From Nostoc sp. CHAB 5715 (GTDB lineage: Bacteria; Cyanobacteriota; Cyanobacteriia; Cyanobacteriales; Nostocaceae), in the NCBI RefSeq assembly GCF_020829685.1, contig NZ_JAIVFR010000108.1, forward strand, positions 1 through 11,290: a stretch of DNA of 11,290 nt. Direction: 5' to 3'. Positions 1 through 5,757 of this stretch are shown here, piece by piece (position 1 is the first letter of the stretch; each line of letters opens with the position of its first letter). A program made the translations under genes and the position numbers. The notes below the pieces were generated by a model, which was given only the letters and a program-made list of their open reading frames with translations, had not been told where the DNA came from and searched no databases.

Positions 1-118
1 ATGCCCAATGCCCAATGCCCAATGCCCAATGCCCAATGCCCAATGCCCAATGCCCAATGCCCAATGCCCAATGCCCAATGCCCAATGCCCAATGCCCAAT
101 GCCCAATGCCCAATGCCC
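1..118. repeat. Heptamer tandem repeat (STRR-type), unit ATGCCCA
   Basis: Sixteen perfect copies of the 7-bp unit ATGCCCA plus six further bases run from the window edge, so the array probably continues upstream. It stops exactly at the sat stop codon: base 118 is both the last repeat C and the first base of the reverse-strand TAG. Short 7-bp tandem repeats (STRRs) are known to be abundant in heterocystous cyanobacteria. The forward reading frames through the array are simple repeats and are not taken as genes. Confidence 0.95.
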
Positions 119-1296
119 TAAACCGGCACTTCTATCCGCATTGCCCGTGCTAACTCTGCTGCCACCTCTGGACGGGAAAATTCTGGTGGGGGTAACTCAC
201 CGCGCCGCAGCATTTCTCGGACTTTTGTTCCCGATAGATGGATGCGTTCTTCTGGTTTGCTGGGACTAGTTTTAGATGTTGCCATCTGCTTAGTGCGCGT
301 GCAGTAGAAAGCGTGTTCAAATTTCATCGGCACAATCCCCAATTCACTTGGCGCAAATTCATCAAAGATGTATTGAGCATCGTAAGTGCCATAATAGTCA
401 CTAACGCCAGCATGATCCCGTCCGACGATAAAGTGAGTACAGCCGTAGTTTTTACGGACTAAAGCATGGAATATGGCCTCACGAGGCCCAGCATAACGCA
501 TTGCGGCTGGATTTATTGCCAAAATTACCCGGTTTAAGGGGTAGTAGTGTTCCAGCAAAATTTCATAGCAGCGCATCCGCACATCTGCGGCGATATCGTC
601 TTCTTTTGTCGCCCCGACTAATGGGTGCAAAAATAGACCATCAACGATTTCTAAAGCGCACTTTTGAATATATTCATGGGCGCGGTGGATGGGGTTGCGA
701 GTTTGAAAGCCAACGATGGTTTTCCAACCCTTGTCTCTAAATAGTTGCCGTGAGGCAGCTGGATCAATTTGATAAGTGGGAAACTGGGGATGAGGTTCGC
801 GTTGCAACAACCAAATATCACCCGCCAGATGTACATTACCTTGGTTATAAAGTACCTGCACGCCGGGATGTTTGACATCATCAGTGCGATAGACATTTAT
901 TGCTTCGCGGATTTTGTCGTAGTTATATTTTTGCGTCAGTTGCAAAACTCCAATAAATTCGCCTCTGGAGTTATCCAGACGGATTAAGCCGCCTTCTGGC
1001 AACGGGGAAGCTACTTCTTCGCTTACTGATAGTGTAATCGGTATTGACCACACAAGACCGTTGGCTAATCGCATTTCTGTAACAGTGCGATCGTAGTCTT
1101 CTTGGTTCATAAAACCCGTGAGTGGACTAAAAGCACCGATCGCAATCATTTCTACATCAGAAACGGCGCGATCGTCTAGTTGCACTCGCGGCAAAAAGTC
1201 AGCTTTTGAGAGAAACTCTGCTCTTTGTTCTGGTGTGGCGATACGGTTAACCAACTGTCCACCGTGCGGGGCTATAGCATCTGGATTGTGACTCAA
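118..1296 (-). CDS. sat: Sulfate adenylyltransferase (ATP sulfurylase)
   Basis: This cytoplasmic enzyme makes adenosine 5'-phosphosulfate and pyrophosphate from ATP and sulfate, the first step of assimilatory sulfate reduction. The 392-aa length is normal for the single-domain bacterial form; there is no fused APS kinase. An N-terminal PUA-like region covers roughly residues 1-170 and the nucleotidyltransferase domain the rest. Visible signatures are [11 protein letters not shown] (198-208, the ATP-binding QxRNPxHxxH motif), GRDHAG (292-297) and the C-terminal [11 protein letters not shown] (353-363). The start is TTG at 1296, chosen because AGAGGGG lies about 7 nt upstream and the protein has the expected N-terminus. 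The stop codon abuts a 7-bp repeat array, so no normal terminator is seen in the window. The gene stands alone; the divergent neighbour is an unrelated Uma2 gene. Confidence 0.96.
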   Translation of the reverse strand: MSHNPDAIAPHGGQLVNRIATPEQRAEFLSKADFLPRVQLDDRAVSDVEMIAIGAFSPLTGFMNQEDYDRTVTEMRLANGLVWSIPITLSVSEEVASPLPEGGLIRLDNSRGEFIGVLQLTQKYNYDKIREAINVYRTDDVKHPGVQVLYNQGNVHLAGDIWLLQREPHPQFPTYQIDPAASRQLFRDKGWKTIVGFQTRNPIHRAHEYIQKCALEIVDGLFLHPLVGATKEDDIAADVRMRCYEILLEHYYPLNRVILAINPAAMRYAGPREAIFHALVRKNYGCTHFIVGRDHAGVSDYYGTYDAQYIFDEFAPSELGIVPMKFEHAFYCTRTKQMATSKTSPSKPEERIHLSGTKVREMLRRGELPPPEFSRPEVAAELARAMRIEVPV

Positions 1297-1418
1297 CGTA
1301 ATCCCCTCTTTGTATTATTTGTATTAACTGTTATTGTTTCAGATTATGTACTAACTTATCAAATGCTGGTACTGAGAAAAAATAGTTTAGGGAATGGAGG
1401 AAAATTTTTGCAACTAGC

Positions 1419-1465
1419 CTTGAAGCGATCTGATTAGGTTACGCTAAAGCTAATCCAGCTTCAAG
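1419..1465. promoter_or_regulatory. Intergenic hairpin upstream of Uma2 gene
   Basis: Outer arms CTTGAAGC (1419-1426) and GCTTCAAG (1458-1465) pair perfectly. Inner arms GATTAG (1432-1437) and CTAATC (1450-1455) pair perfectly, with a 12-nt loop and a small asymmetric internal bulge. The structure lies about 30 bases before the Uma2 start in the 200-bp gap between divergent sat and Uma2 genes. It could be a leader hairpin, an operator or an interspersed repeat; there is no T run to make it a clear terminator. Confidence 0.5.
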
Positions 1466-1498
1466 TTTCAGAATAGTTCCTTTATAAGGAAAATGCTT

Positions 1499-2152
1499 AT
1501 GACTGCTGTATCCCCCGTTGTTAAACCTGTTAGCCAAATGCGGCTAGCGCCTGGTAGTACAGTGAATATCGAGGATATGAGTTGGGAGGAATTTGAGTCT
1601 ATTTTGCAAGAACTGGGGGAAAAGCGATCGCTACGAGTTGCTTACAGCAAGTCTACGTTAGAAATTATGGTTCCTCTACCCGAACACGAAAAATCAAAGG
1701 ACTTAATTTCGGATATTGTCAAAATCTTGCTGAAGATCGCAGGGAAAAGTTATGAACCCTTCGGTTCAACCACCTTTAAGCGGGAAAATATAGCGGGGGT
1801 AGAACCAGATGCTTGCTTCTACATCCAAAATTACCAAAGAATGATTGGTCGTCGCAAACTGGAACCAAACGATCCGCCTCCTGATTTGGCAATTGAAACA
1901 GATGTGACATCAAAAACAACTCTTGATGCTTACGAAGCGATCGCTGTTCCAGAACTATGGATTTACGATAGTAAAAAGCTGAGGATTTATTTACTCAGGG
2001 ATGGACATTACATCGAATCTGATAACAGTCCTAACTTTCCAAATATCTCTCTACCTCAAATCGTTGCCGCTACAGTTGAACGCGCTTGGCAAGTAGGAAT
2101 CGTACAAGCTTTGAAAGAGTTTGAAGGGGCATTAGATAGAAGTAGTTTTTGA
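1499..2152 (+). CDS. Uma2-family (DUF820) putative restriction-endonuclease-fold protein
   Basis: Uma2 proteins have a PD-(D/E)XK nuclease fold and are greatly expanded in cyanobacteria. Their biological role is mostly unknown, although some are linked to mobile DNA. Here (numbering from 1499) the family core is GVEPDACF near residues 100-107, then PPDLAIE (127-133) and an AVPELWIYD stretch (149-157). D104 and E133 would be the acidic active-site residues. The usual lysine two positions after the glutamate is replaced by aspartate (E-T-D), a common Uma2 variant in which a later lysine (K139 here) may substitute. The start at 1499 is preferred over the in-frame ATG at 1493 because AAGGA ends at 1490, giving 8 nt spacing rather than 2. 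At 217 aa it is slightly longer than the typical ~190. Its substrate cannot be told from sequence. Confidence 0.88.
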   Translation: MTAVSPVVKPVSQMRLAPGSTVNIEDMSWEEFESILQELGEKRSLRVAYSKSTLEIMVPLPEHEKSKDLISDIVKILLKIAGKSYEPFGSTTFKRENIAGVEPDACFYIQNYQRMIGRRKLEPNDPPPDLAIETDVTSKTTLDAYEAIAVPELWIYDSKKLRIYLLRDGHYIESDNSPNFPNISLPQIVAATVERAWQVGIVQALKEFEGALDRSSF

Positions 2153-2209
2153 TAGAGAGTACGTAGATTTAGTTCGCCGCAGGTATCGCTTTTGCTCATT
2201 GAGCCTGCT

Positions 2210-2240
2210 ATGGCAATAAATGGCATAAATTGCCATAAAA
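2210..2240. promoter_or_regulatory. Operator-like triple 10-bp repeat before the antitoxin gene
   Basis: Three consecutive 10-bp units, TGGCAATAAA, then TGGCATAAAT, then TGCCATAAAA, start at 2211. Units one and three also form the inverted repeat ATGGCAA (2210-2216) and TTGCCAT (2230-2236). Spacing by one helical turn suits cooperative binding by ribbon-helix-helix dimers, and ParD antitoxins normally repress their own promoter. The site lies 37 bases before the GTG start. Function is inferred from position and symmetry only. Confidence 0.45.
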
Positions 2241-2276
2241 TAATATTATCAAGAAAAAATTAGGGAAGTAGTGCCA

Positions 2277-2668
2277 GTGAAAAGTATAAATATATCTCTC
2301 CCTGATGTGATGCGGACTTATATAGCAATACGGTTGGGTTAAGGCTAAAACTATGTTACAAAGTCAATTTTTTTAACGAACCGCCAAGACGCCAAGGACG
2401 CAGAGAGAAGGAAGAAATGCTTAACTGAACTGTATTGACTTATATAGAAGAGAAAGTGGCAACTAGTGGTTACAGCAGCGTCAGTGAATATTTCCGTGAG
2501 TTAGTGCGCCAAGACCAAAAGCGTCAAGCGGCTGAACGTTTGTCAGCGATGCTTTTAGAAGGTCTAAATTCTGGGAATGCAACTGAGATGACTCCTGACG
2601 ATTGGGAAGATATACGCCAAGCTATACGGGAAAGAATCGCCAAGCATAAAGGGTCAAACCAAGGTTAA
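2277..2668 (+). pseudogene. ParD-family antitoxin gene split by a miniature element
   Basis: Bases 2277-2324 encode MKSINISLPDVMRTYI from a GTG start, with AGGGAAG 8 nt upstream. The frame then enters an insertion and stops at 2340-2342. From 2447 it resumes in another frame as EEKVATSGYSSVSEYF and continues to 2668. Removing 122 bases (element plus one target duplication) restores an 89-aa ribbon-helix-helix protein typical of ParD. The first part holds the DNA-contacting beta strand; the second part holds the helices and the C-terminal tail that normally binds the ParE toxin. The insertion is not a multiple of three, so full-length protein cannot be made. No ParE gene follows: the next gene begins 12 bases downstream on the opposite strand. 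The downstream 77-codon piece has a TTG at 2435 supplied by the element, but no well-placed ribosome site. Confidence 0.85.
2326..2437. mobile_element. 112-bp MITE-like insertion with target duplication
   Basis: The left end CAATACGGTTGGGTTAAG (2326-2343) matches the reverse complement of the right end (2420-2437, CAATACAGTTCAGTTAAG) at 15 of 18 positions. The flanks are direct repeats of ACTTATATAG (2316-2325 and 2438-2447), extendable by one ambiguous G to 11 bp. There is no coding capacity, so a transposase would have to act in trans. The interior carries the degenerate run CGCCAAGACGCCAAGGACGC (2382-2401), a motif that recurs in cyanobacterial interspersed repeats. It interrupts the ParD-like reading frame, which proves that the sequence was inserted. 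Confidence 0.9.
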
Positions 2669-2680
2669 TCAGTAATGATT

Positions 2681-3079
2681 TTAGTCACTTTGAAACTGCA
2701 AATATTCCAAAAGTAGTAACCGCAAGTAATCTAACGTTCTAATATAACTCTTTATCTGTTCATAATTGCCATTACTGCCAAAATAAAAACTCGCAATCTG
2801 AGGTATATTTAAAACTCGCATAGCTTGTAATTGCTCAATTGCCTGGTCTTGATTGACAATTTGACCTGTGCTTTGAATTTGACTTGCATACCCTCTGAGA
2901 TTTACTGTTAAAAGTTCAAGTTCTTCTAAAAGTGAAAACTCTTCATCTTCTGCTGGAAACTGAATAGAAATTTCTTGTCGTTCGCCGCGTGTATTTTGAT
3001 AAGTATTAGTCAACTGTGCTAATAATTGAATAATATTTTTCTTAATCAATTCTTGCTGATTTAAAATTGCTTTAGTCAT
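2681..3079 (-). CDS. Unrecognised 132-aa acidic helical protein, possible immunity/antitoxin partner
   Basis: I do not recognise a named family. The protein is largely predicted helix, rich in Gln, Glu and Leu, with no signal peptide or membrane segment. The ATG at 3079 is preferred over one at 3091 because GGAG (3086-3089) sits 6 nt before it, whereas the 3091 ATG precedes that site. The start overlaps the stop of the upstream gene in the arrangement ATGACTAA, so the two are almost certainly translationally coupled and co-transcribed. Such coupling, small size and acidic character fit an immunity protein or antitoxin for the upstream product, but this is inference from layout. The gene converges on the ParD remnant with only 12 bases between the stop codons. 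Confidence 0.72.
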   Translation of the reverse strand: MTKAILNQQELIKKNIIQLLAQLTNTYQNTRGERQEISIQFPAEDEEFSLLEELELLTVNLRGYASQIQSTGQIVNQDQAIEQLQAMRVLNIPQIASFYFGSNGNYEQIKSYIRTLDYLRLLLLEYLQFQSD

Positions 3080-3425
3080 TATTGACTCCATAAGTAACTA
3101 TCTTTTCAGTACCATATTGGTCAGGTCTGACAATCAGATATTCATTGCCTTTACGGTATACAGCTGAACTATCTCCACGATATCCAGTTTTCGGAACTCT
3201 AATCGCTCCTTTTTTATTAAAGTTATGAGCTTTGCGTAGATACTTTAATGGATCAATTCCTTTTCTATTAGCATGGTCTAAGATACTTTGGGCAACACTG
3301 CTATAGGTCGCAGCATCCCACTCACTGATGTATTGTTGAATCTCTCTCGTCTCTGTAGAAGTATAGCCTTCTAATAGCTGTATCAAAAACTGGTCAGAGA
3401 TAGGTTCTTCCGGCATATATCCCAT
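3072..3425 (-). CDS. Unrecognised 117-aa basic protein, toxin-domain-like C-terminus
   Basis: No confident family match from memory. Residues 10-65 look helical; residues 73-115 look like a compact beta sheet rich in Lys, Arg and Tyr (for example AIRVPKTGYRGD at 74-85 and EYLIVRPDQYG at 95-105). That helical-then-beta, basic design resembles the C-terminal toxin domains of polymorphic or contact-dependent toxins and RelE/barnase-like RNases, but no catalytic set can be assigned. An in-frame TAA lies directly before the ATG at 3425, so it is a free-standing protein, not the tail of a longer frame here. The only strong Shine-Dalgarno-like sequence, AAGGAGGGG (3441-3449), is about 15 nt away and is itself half of a hairpin repeat. 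A mobile element starts 31 bases upstream, so the original promoter may have been displaced. Confidence 0.68.
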   Translation of the reverse strand: MGYMPEEPISDQFLIQLLEGYTSTETREIQQYISEWDAATYSSVAQSILDHANRKGIDPLKYLRKAHNFNKKGAIRVPKTGYRGDSSAVYRKGNEYLIVRPDQYGTEKIVTYGVNND

Positions 3426-3525
3426 TTAAAAATAAAAATACCCCTCCTTACAAGCGCTACGGTGTACACACAAGTCTGAAGTTGTGTTCAAGAATCTGGG
3501 TTTTACTCCACCCTAACCACTGCTT

Positions 3526-3725
3526 GAATTCAATGAACGATACCTCAAATTCAATAAACGACCACCCGAATTCAATAAACGACCACCCGAATTCAATAAA
3601 TGACCACCCGAATTCAATAAACGACCACCCGAAATCAATAAACGACCACCCGAATTCAATAAATGACCACCTGAATTCAATAAATGACCACCCGAATTCA
3701 ATAAATGACCACCCGAATTCAATAT
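3526..3725. repeat. 21-bp tandem array, unit GAATTCAATAAACGACCACCC
   Basis: Nine full units plus an 11-base partial unit lie inside the first inverted-repeat element. Central units are nearly identical (C/T at position 13 is the main variant); the first unit is the most diverged, as is usual at array edges. The 21-bp period keeps reading frames open, which explains the long repeated heptapeptide frames on both strands. The units contain EcoRI-type GAATTC hexamers. Confidence 0.95.
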
Positions 3726-3744
3726 ATTTATTGCATAAATTCTC

Positions 3745-3791
3745 AAAACCTCACCTGAAACCTGATTTACTAAGGTTTCAGGTGAGGTTTT
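3745..3791. terminator. Perfect 19-bp inverted repeat, terminator-like hairpin
   Basis: AAAACCTCACCTGAAACCT (3745-3763) and its exact reverse complement (3773-3791) enclose a 9-nt loop. The arms begin with four A and end with four T, so on either strand the transcript would form a GC-containing stem followed by a short U run, as in a bidirectional Rho-independent terminator. It lies inside the mobile element, between mnmA and the small gene pair, both on the minus strand. It may therefore insulate the pair from mnmA read-through. Confidence 0.55.
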
Positions 3792-3928
3792 ACCCCACCC
3801 TAACCATCACTGCGATTAAGTAGGTAATCTTTGGGATTTAAGAAGAAATTCGACTTGTGTGTACACGGTAGCCTTACAAGCGAGGAAGGGTAGTTTTGCT
3901 TTATCCCAAAATAGGGTAAGAGTTCTTA

Positions 3929-4984
3929 TTAACTAAATTGTTCAATAATTCCGCCACCTAACACTTTTTCCCCGTCGTACCACACCGCCGCTTGTCCGGG
4001 GGTAATGCTGAATTGGGGTTCATCAAACACCAAACGCACACGGGAGTTTTCCAACGGAATCACCGTCACTGGTGTAGGCGTTGAACGATAGCGAATTTGC
4101 ACTTCGGTATGAATTGGGGTGGATGGTTCAGCAATGGAAACCCAATTTACCCGTCCTACATTGCATTCTGGCTGAGTTATCTTAGTGCGATCGCCTACTA
4201 CTACTTTATTATTTTTCGCATCTAATTCAATCACATACAACGGTTCGGCAGCAGCAATCCCCAAGCCTTTGCGCTGACCAATGGTGTAGTGATGGACACC
4301 ATCATGCTGTCCCAAAATTTTGCCTGTAACATCGACAATATCGCCTGTTTTGGGAGCTAAATATTTATCCAAAAATGCCCGCATGGAACCGTTAGTTTCC
4401 ACTAAGCATAAGTCTTGACTTTCTGGCTTGTCAGCAGTTTTCAGTCCGTATTCAGTTGCAATGCGGCGGGTGTCAGTTTTTTCTAGTTCGCCCAGAGGAA
4501 ATATCGTTGCTGCAAGTAAATCTTGAGACAAATCATAGAGGAAGTATGACTGGTCTTTGTTGCGGTCAACGGCCCTTAATAATTGGTAACGTCCAGTTGC
4601 TTCGTTATGGCTAATTCGGGCATAATGACCAGTGGCGATGCGATCGCACCCCAATTCTTCACGAGCATACTGCACCATTGGCCCAAACTTCACCGTTTTA
4701 TTACACTGAGAGCAAGGCAAAGGCGTGATCCCAGCACTATAACCACTTACCAGGTAATCGACAATATGCGTCTGAAAGACATCTCGAATATCCACAACCT
4801 GATGGGGAACGCCCAGTTGTTCACAGAGTTCAGCCGCGTCGATCATACCTTCAGAGCAACATTGACCTTTGCCTTTCATTAGCCAAAGAGTCAAACCAAT
4901 CACTTCATAGCCCTGATGGTGCAGTATAGCTGCTGCGGTGGAACTGTCAACGCCACCAGAAAGACCAACGACGACTTTTTTCAT
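3929..4984 (-). CDS. mnmA: tRNA-specific 2-thiouridylase MnmA
   Basis: MnmA adenylates C2 of U34 in tRNA-Lys, -Glu and -Gln and inserts sulfur received through a persulfide relay, giving the 2-thio group of the wobble base. From the chosen start the 351-aa protein has the PP-loop GLSGGVDS (7-14), PCSQCNK (90-96) with C94 as the likely nucleophile, GHYAR (119-123), QDLCLVE (190-196) with persulfide cysteine C193, and TIGQRKGLG (234-242). Length and motif order match the bacterial family. A longer in-frame ATG exists at 5032, but 4984 is preferred: family members start with [15 protein letters not shown] sequence, and a TG-n-TACAAT promoter motif lies inside the extra stretch. No strong ribosome site is visible. 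The gene is monocistronic and bracketed by two copies of one repeat element. Confidence 0.95.
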   Translation of the reverse strand: MKKVVVGLSGGVDSSTAAAILHHQGYEVIGLTLWLMKGKGQCCSEGMIDAAELCEQLGVPHQVVDIRDVFQTHIVDYLVSGYSAGITPLPCSQCNKTVKFGPMVQYAREELGCDRIATGHYARISHNEATGRYQLLRAVDRNKDQSYFLYDLSQDLLAATIFPLGELEKTDTRRIATEYGLKTADKPESQDLCLVETNGSMRAFLDKYLAPKTGDIVDVTGKILGQHDGVHHYTIGQRKGLGIAAAEPLYVIELDAKNNKVVVGDRTKITQPECNVGRVNWVSIAEPSTPIHTEVQIRYRSTPTPVTVIPLENSRVRLVFDEPQFSITPGQAAVWYDGEKVLGGGIIEQFS

Positions 4985-5018
4985 ACATTGCACGACACGA
5001 TAGCTGCGTGGTTGTCCA

Positions 5019-5024
5019 ATTGTA
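5019..5024 (-). promoter_or_regulatory. Candidate extended -10 box for mnmA
   Basis: On the minus strand TGCTACAAT contains a near-consensus -10 hexamer (TACAAT) preceded by the TG of an extended -10. No good -35 is seen at 16-18 bp. Transcription starting near 5012 would give a leader of about 28 nt to the ATG at 4984 and would exclude the upstream ATG at 5032. Confidence 0.4.
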
Positions 5025-5164
5025 GCACACACTCTTTCATTGCCTTGCTAGCAAAGCACTTCAGTTTCTGAAGAAGTAAATAGAGATTAGACCTCTTGCA
5101 TAAATCAAAAATAAAGAACCCCACCCCGCATTTGAGTAAAGTAAACGCTCCCCTCCCCGCAAGC

Positions 5165-5501
5165 CTACCGTGTACACACAAGTCTTTTAGAGTGGCTCCA
5201 CAGACTTTTTTTTAATCCCCCCAACTTCTCTTAAAAAACGAAGCTGTTTCATTCCCTCAAAGGCTCAAAAAAGACTTGGTTGTGAACGAAAAGACTTGTG
5301 TTGTGAACGAAAAGACTTGTGTTGTGAACAAAAAGACTTGTGTTGTGAACGAAAGTACTTGTGTTGTGAACGAAAGTACTTGTGTTGTGAACGAATGGAC
5401 TTGTGTTCTGAACGAAAGTACTTGTGTTCTGAACGAATGAACTTGTGTTCTGAACGAATGGACTTGTGTTCTGAACGAATGGACTTGTGTGTACACAGTA
5501 G
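5165..5501. mobile_element. 337-bp inverted-repeat element carrying a 21-bp tandem array (copy 2)
   Basis: The left end CTACCGTGTACACACAAGTC (5165-5184) pairs with the right end (5482-5501) at 19 of 20 positions; these are the same ends as the 3457-3871 element, varying only at position 5. The 10-bp direct repeat CCCCGCAAGC flanks it at 5155-5164 and 5502-5511. It is inserted at the AA loop of a perfect GC-rich hairpin belonging to an older miniature element. The left 90 bases hold no gene. The rest is a 21-bp array unlike that of copy 1. The 5033-5757 gene-free stretch consists of this element, its host element, mnmA upstream sequence and about 210 bases of SPOR-gene upstream DNA. Confidence 0.82.
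5273..5490. repeat. 21-bp tandem array, unit GACTTGTGTTGTGAACGAAAA
   Basis: Ten units (the first is 20 bp through loss of one base) plus a 9-base partial. Variants change progressively from left to right: TTGTGAACGAAAA, then TTGTGAACGAAAG, then TTCTGAACGAATG. The final partial unit GACTTGTGT is also the beginning of the right terminal inverted repeat, so the array runs directly into the element end. Open frames on both strands here are heptapeptide repeats without ribosome sites. Confidence 0.95.
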
Positions 5502-5757
5502 CCCCGCAAGCGGGGAGGGGTTCGAGGTGGGGTTTGCAAGAGGTCTATTGTTTTTCACTCCGTCATCATCGAAGAGAACTGAGAAACCATTCTTCCCCTG
5601 CTCCCCCATCAGCCTTATCTAAGATTAATTACAGATGTATTTTTTGCCACGCAGATGAGCTAATTTTACCTTAACGCTATATAGTTGCTACAACGGTGAA
5701 CTAATTAGTTCTTGGTGGAAATTGCCTAAAAATACTTTGACTACTTTTTAAAGTACT

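Larger units (their letters stand above)
3457..3871. mobile_element. 415-bp inverted-repeat element carrying a 21-bp tandem array (copy 1)
   Basis: The left end CTACGGTGTACACACAAGTC (3457-3476) pairs with the right end (3852-3871), whose reverse complement is CTACCGTGTACACACAAGTC: 19 of 20. The 11-bp direct repeat CCTTACAAGCG flanks it at 3446-3456 and 3872-3882, as expected for a target duplication. Joining the flanks recreates an imperfect hairpin with arms CCCTCCTT and AGGAAGGG, so insertion was in its loop. Inside, GGTTTTACYCCACCCTAACC occurs twice as a direct repeat (3499-3518 and 3786-3805) around a 21-bp array and a long perfect hairpin. There is no transposase; the open frames through it are array artefacts. 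Confidence 0.82.
5088..5547. mobile_element. Outer ~113-bp MITE-like element, interrupted by a second element
   Basis: Perfect 13-bp inverted ends, TAGACCTCTTGCA at 5088-5100 and its complement at 5535-5547, start and end with TA, compatible with a TA target duplication as made by IS630/Tc1-type transposases. Interior arms CCCCTCCCCGC (5151-5161) and GCGGGGAGGGG (5510-5520) would form a perfect hairpin with an AA loop once the nested element and one direct repeat (347 bp) are removed. The restored length is about 113 bp. There is no coding capacity. Confidence 0.75.

Noticed and set aside
15..269. Plus-strand frame starting in the heptamer array
   Set aside because: It is translated simple repeat followed by antisense of sat.
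1225..1437. 70-codon plus-strand frame across the sat start
   Set aside because: It overlaps the 5' part of sat, lacks a ribosome site and has no recognisable protein features.
3482..3823. Long open frames on both strands through the first 21-bp array (SINDHPN or LLNSGGH heptapeptide repeats)
   Set aside because: The frames arise because 21 is divisible by three and the unit lacks stops in several frames. They have no ribosome sites and lie inside a mobile element.
3526..5490. CRISPR array
   Set aside because: Units are directly contiguous 21-mers with no unique spacers and no cas genes nearby.
3457..5501. Composite transposon carrying mnmA
   Set aside because: Each flanking element has its own distinct target duplication, and no duplication links the outermost ends.
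5249..5622. Open frames in four reading frames through the second 21-bp array
   Set aside because: Same cause; overlapping frames on both strands are equally long and have no start signals or protein-like composition.
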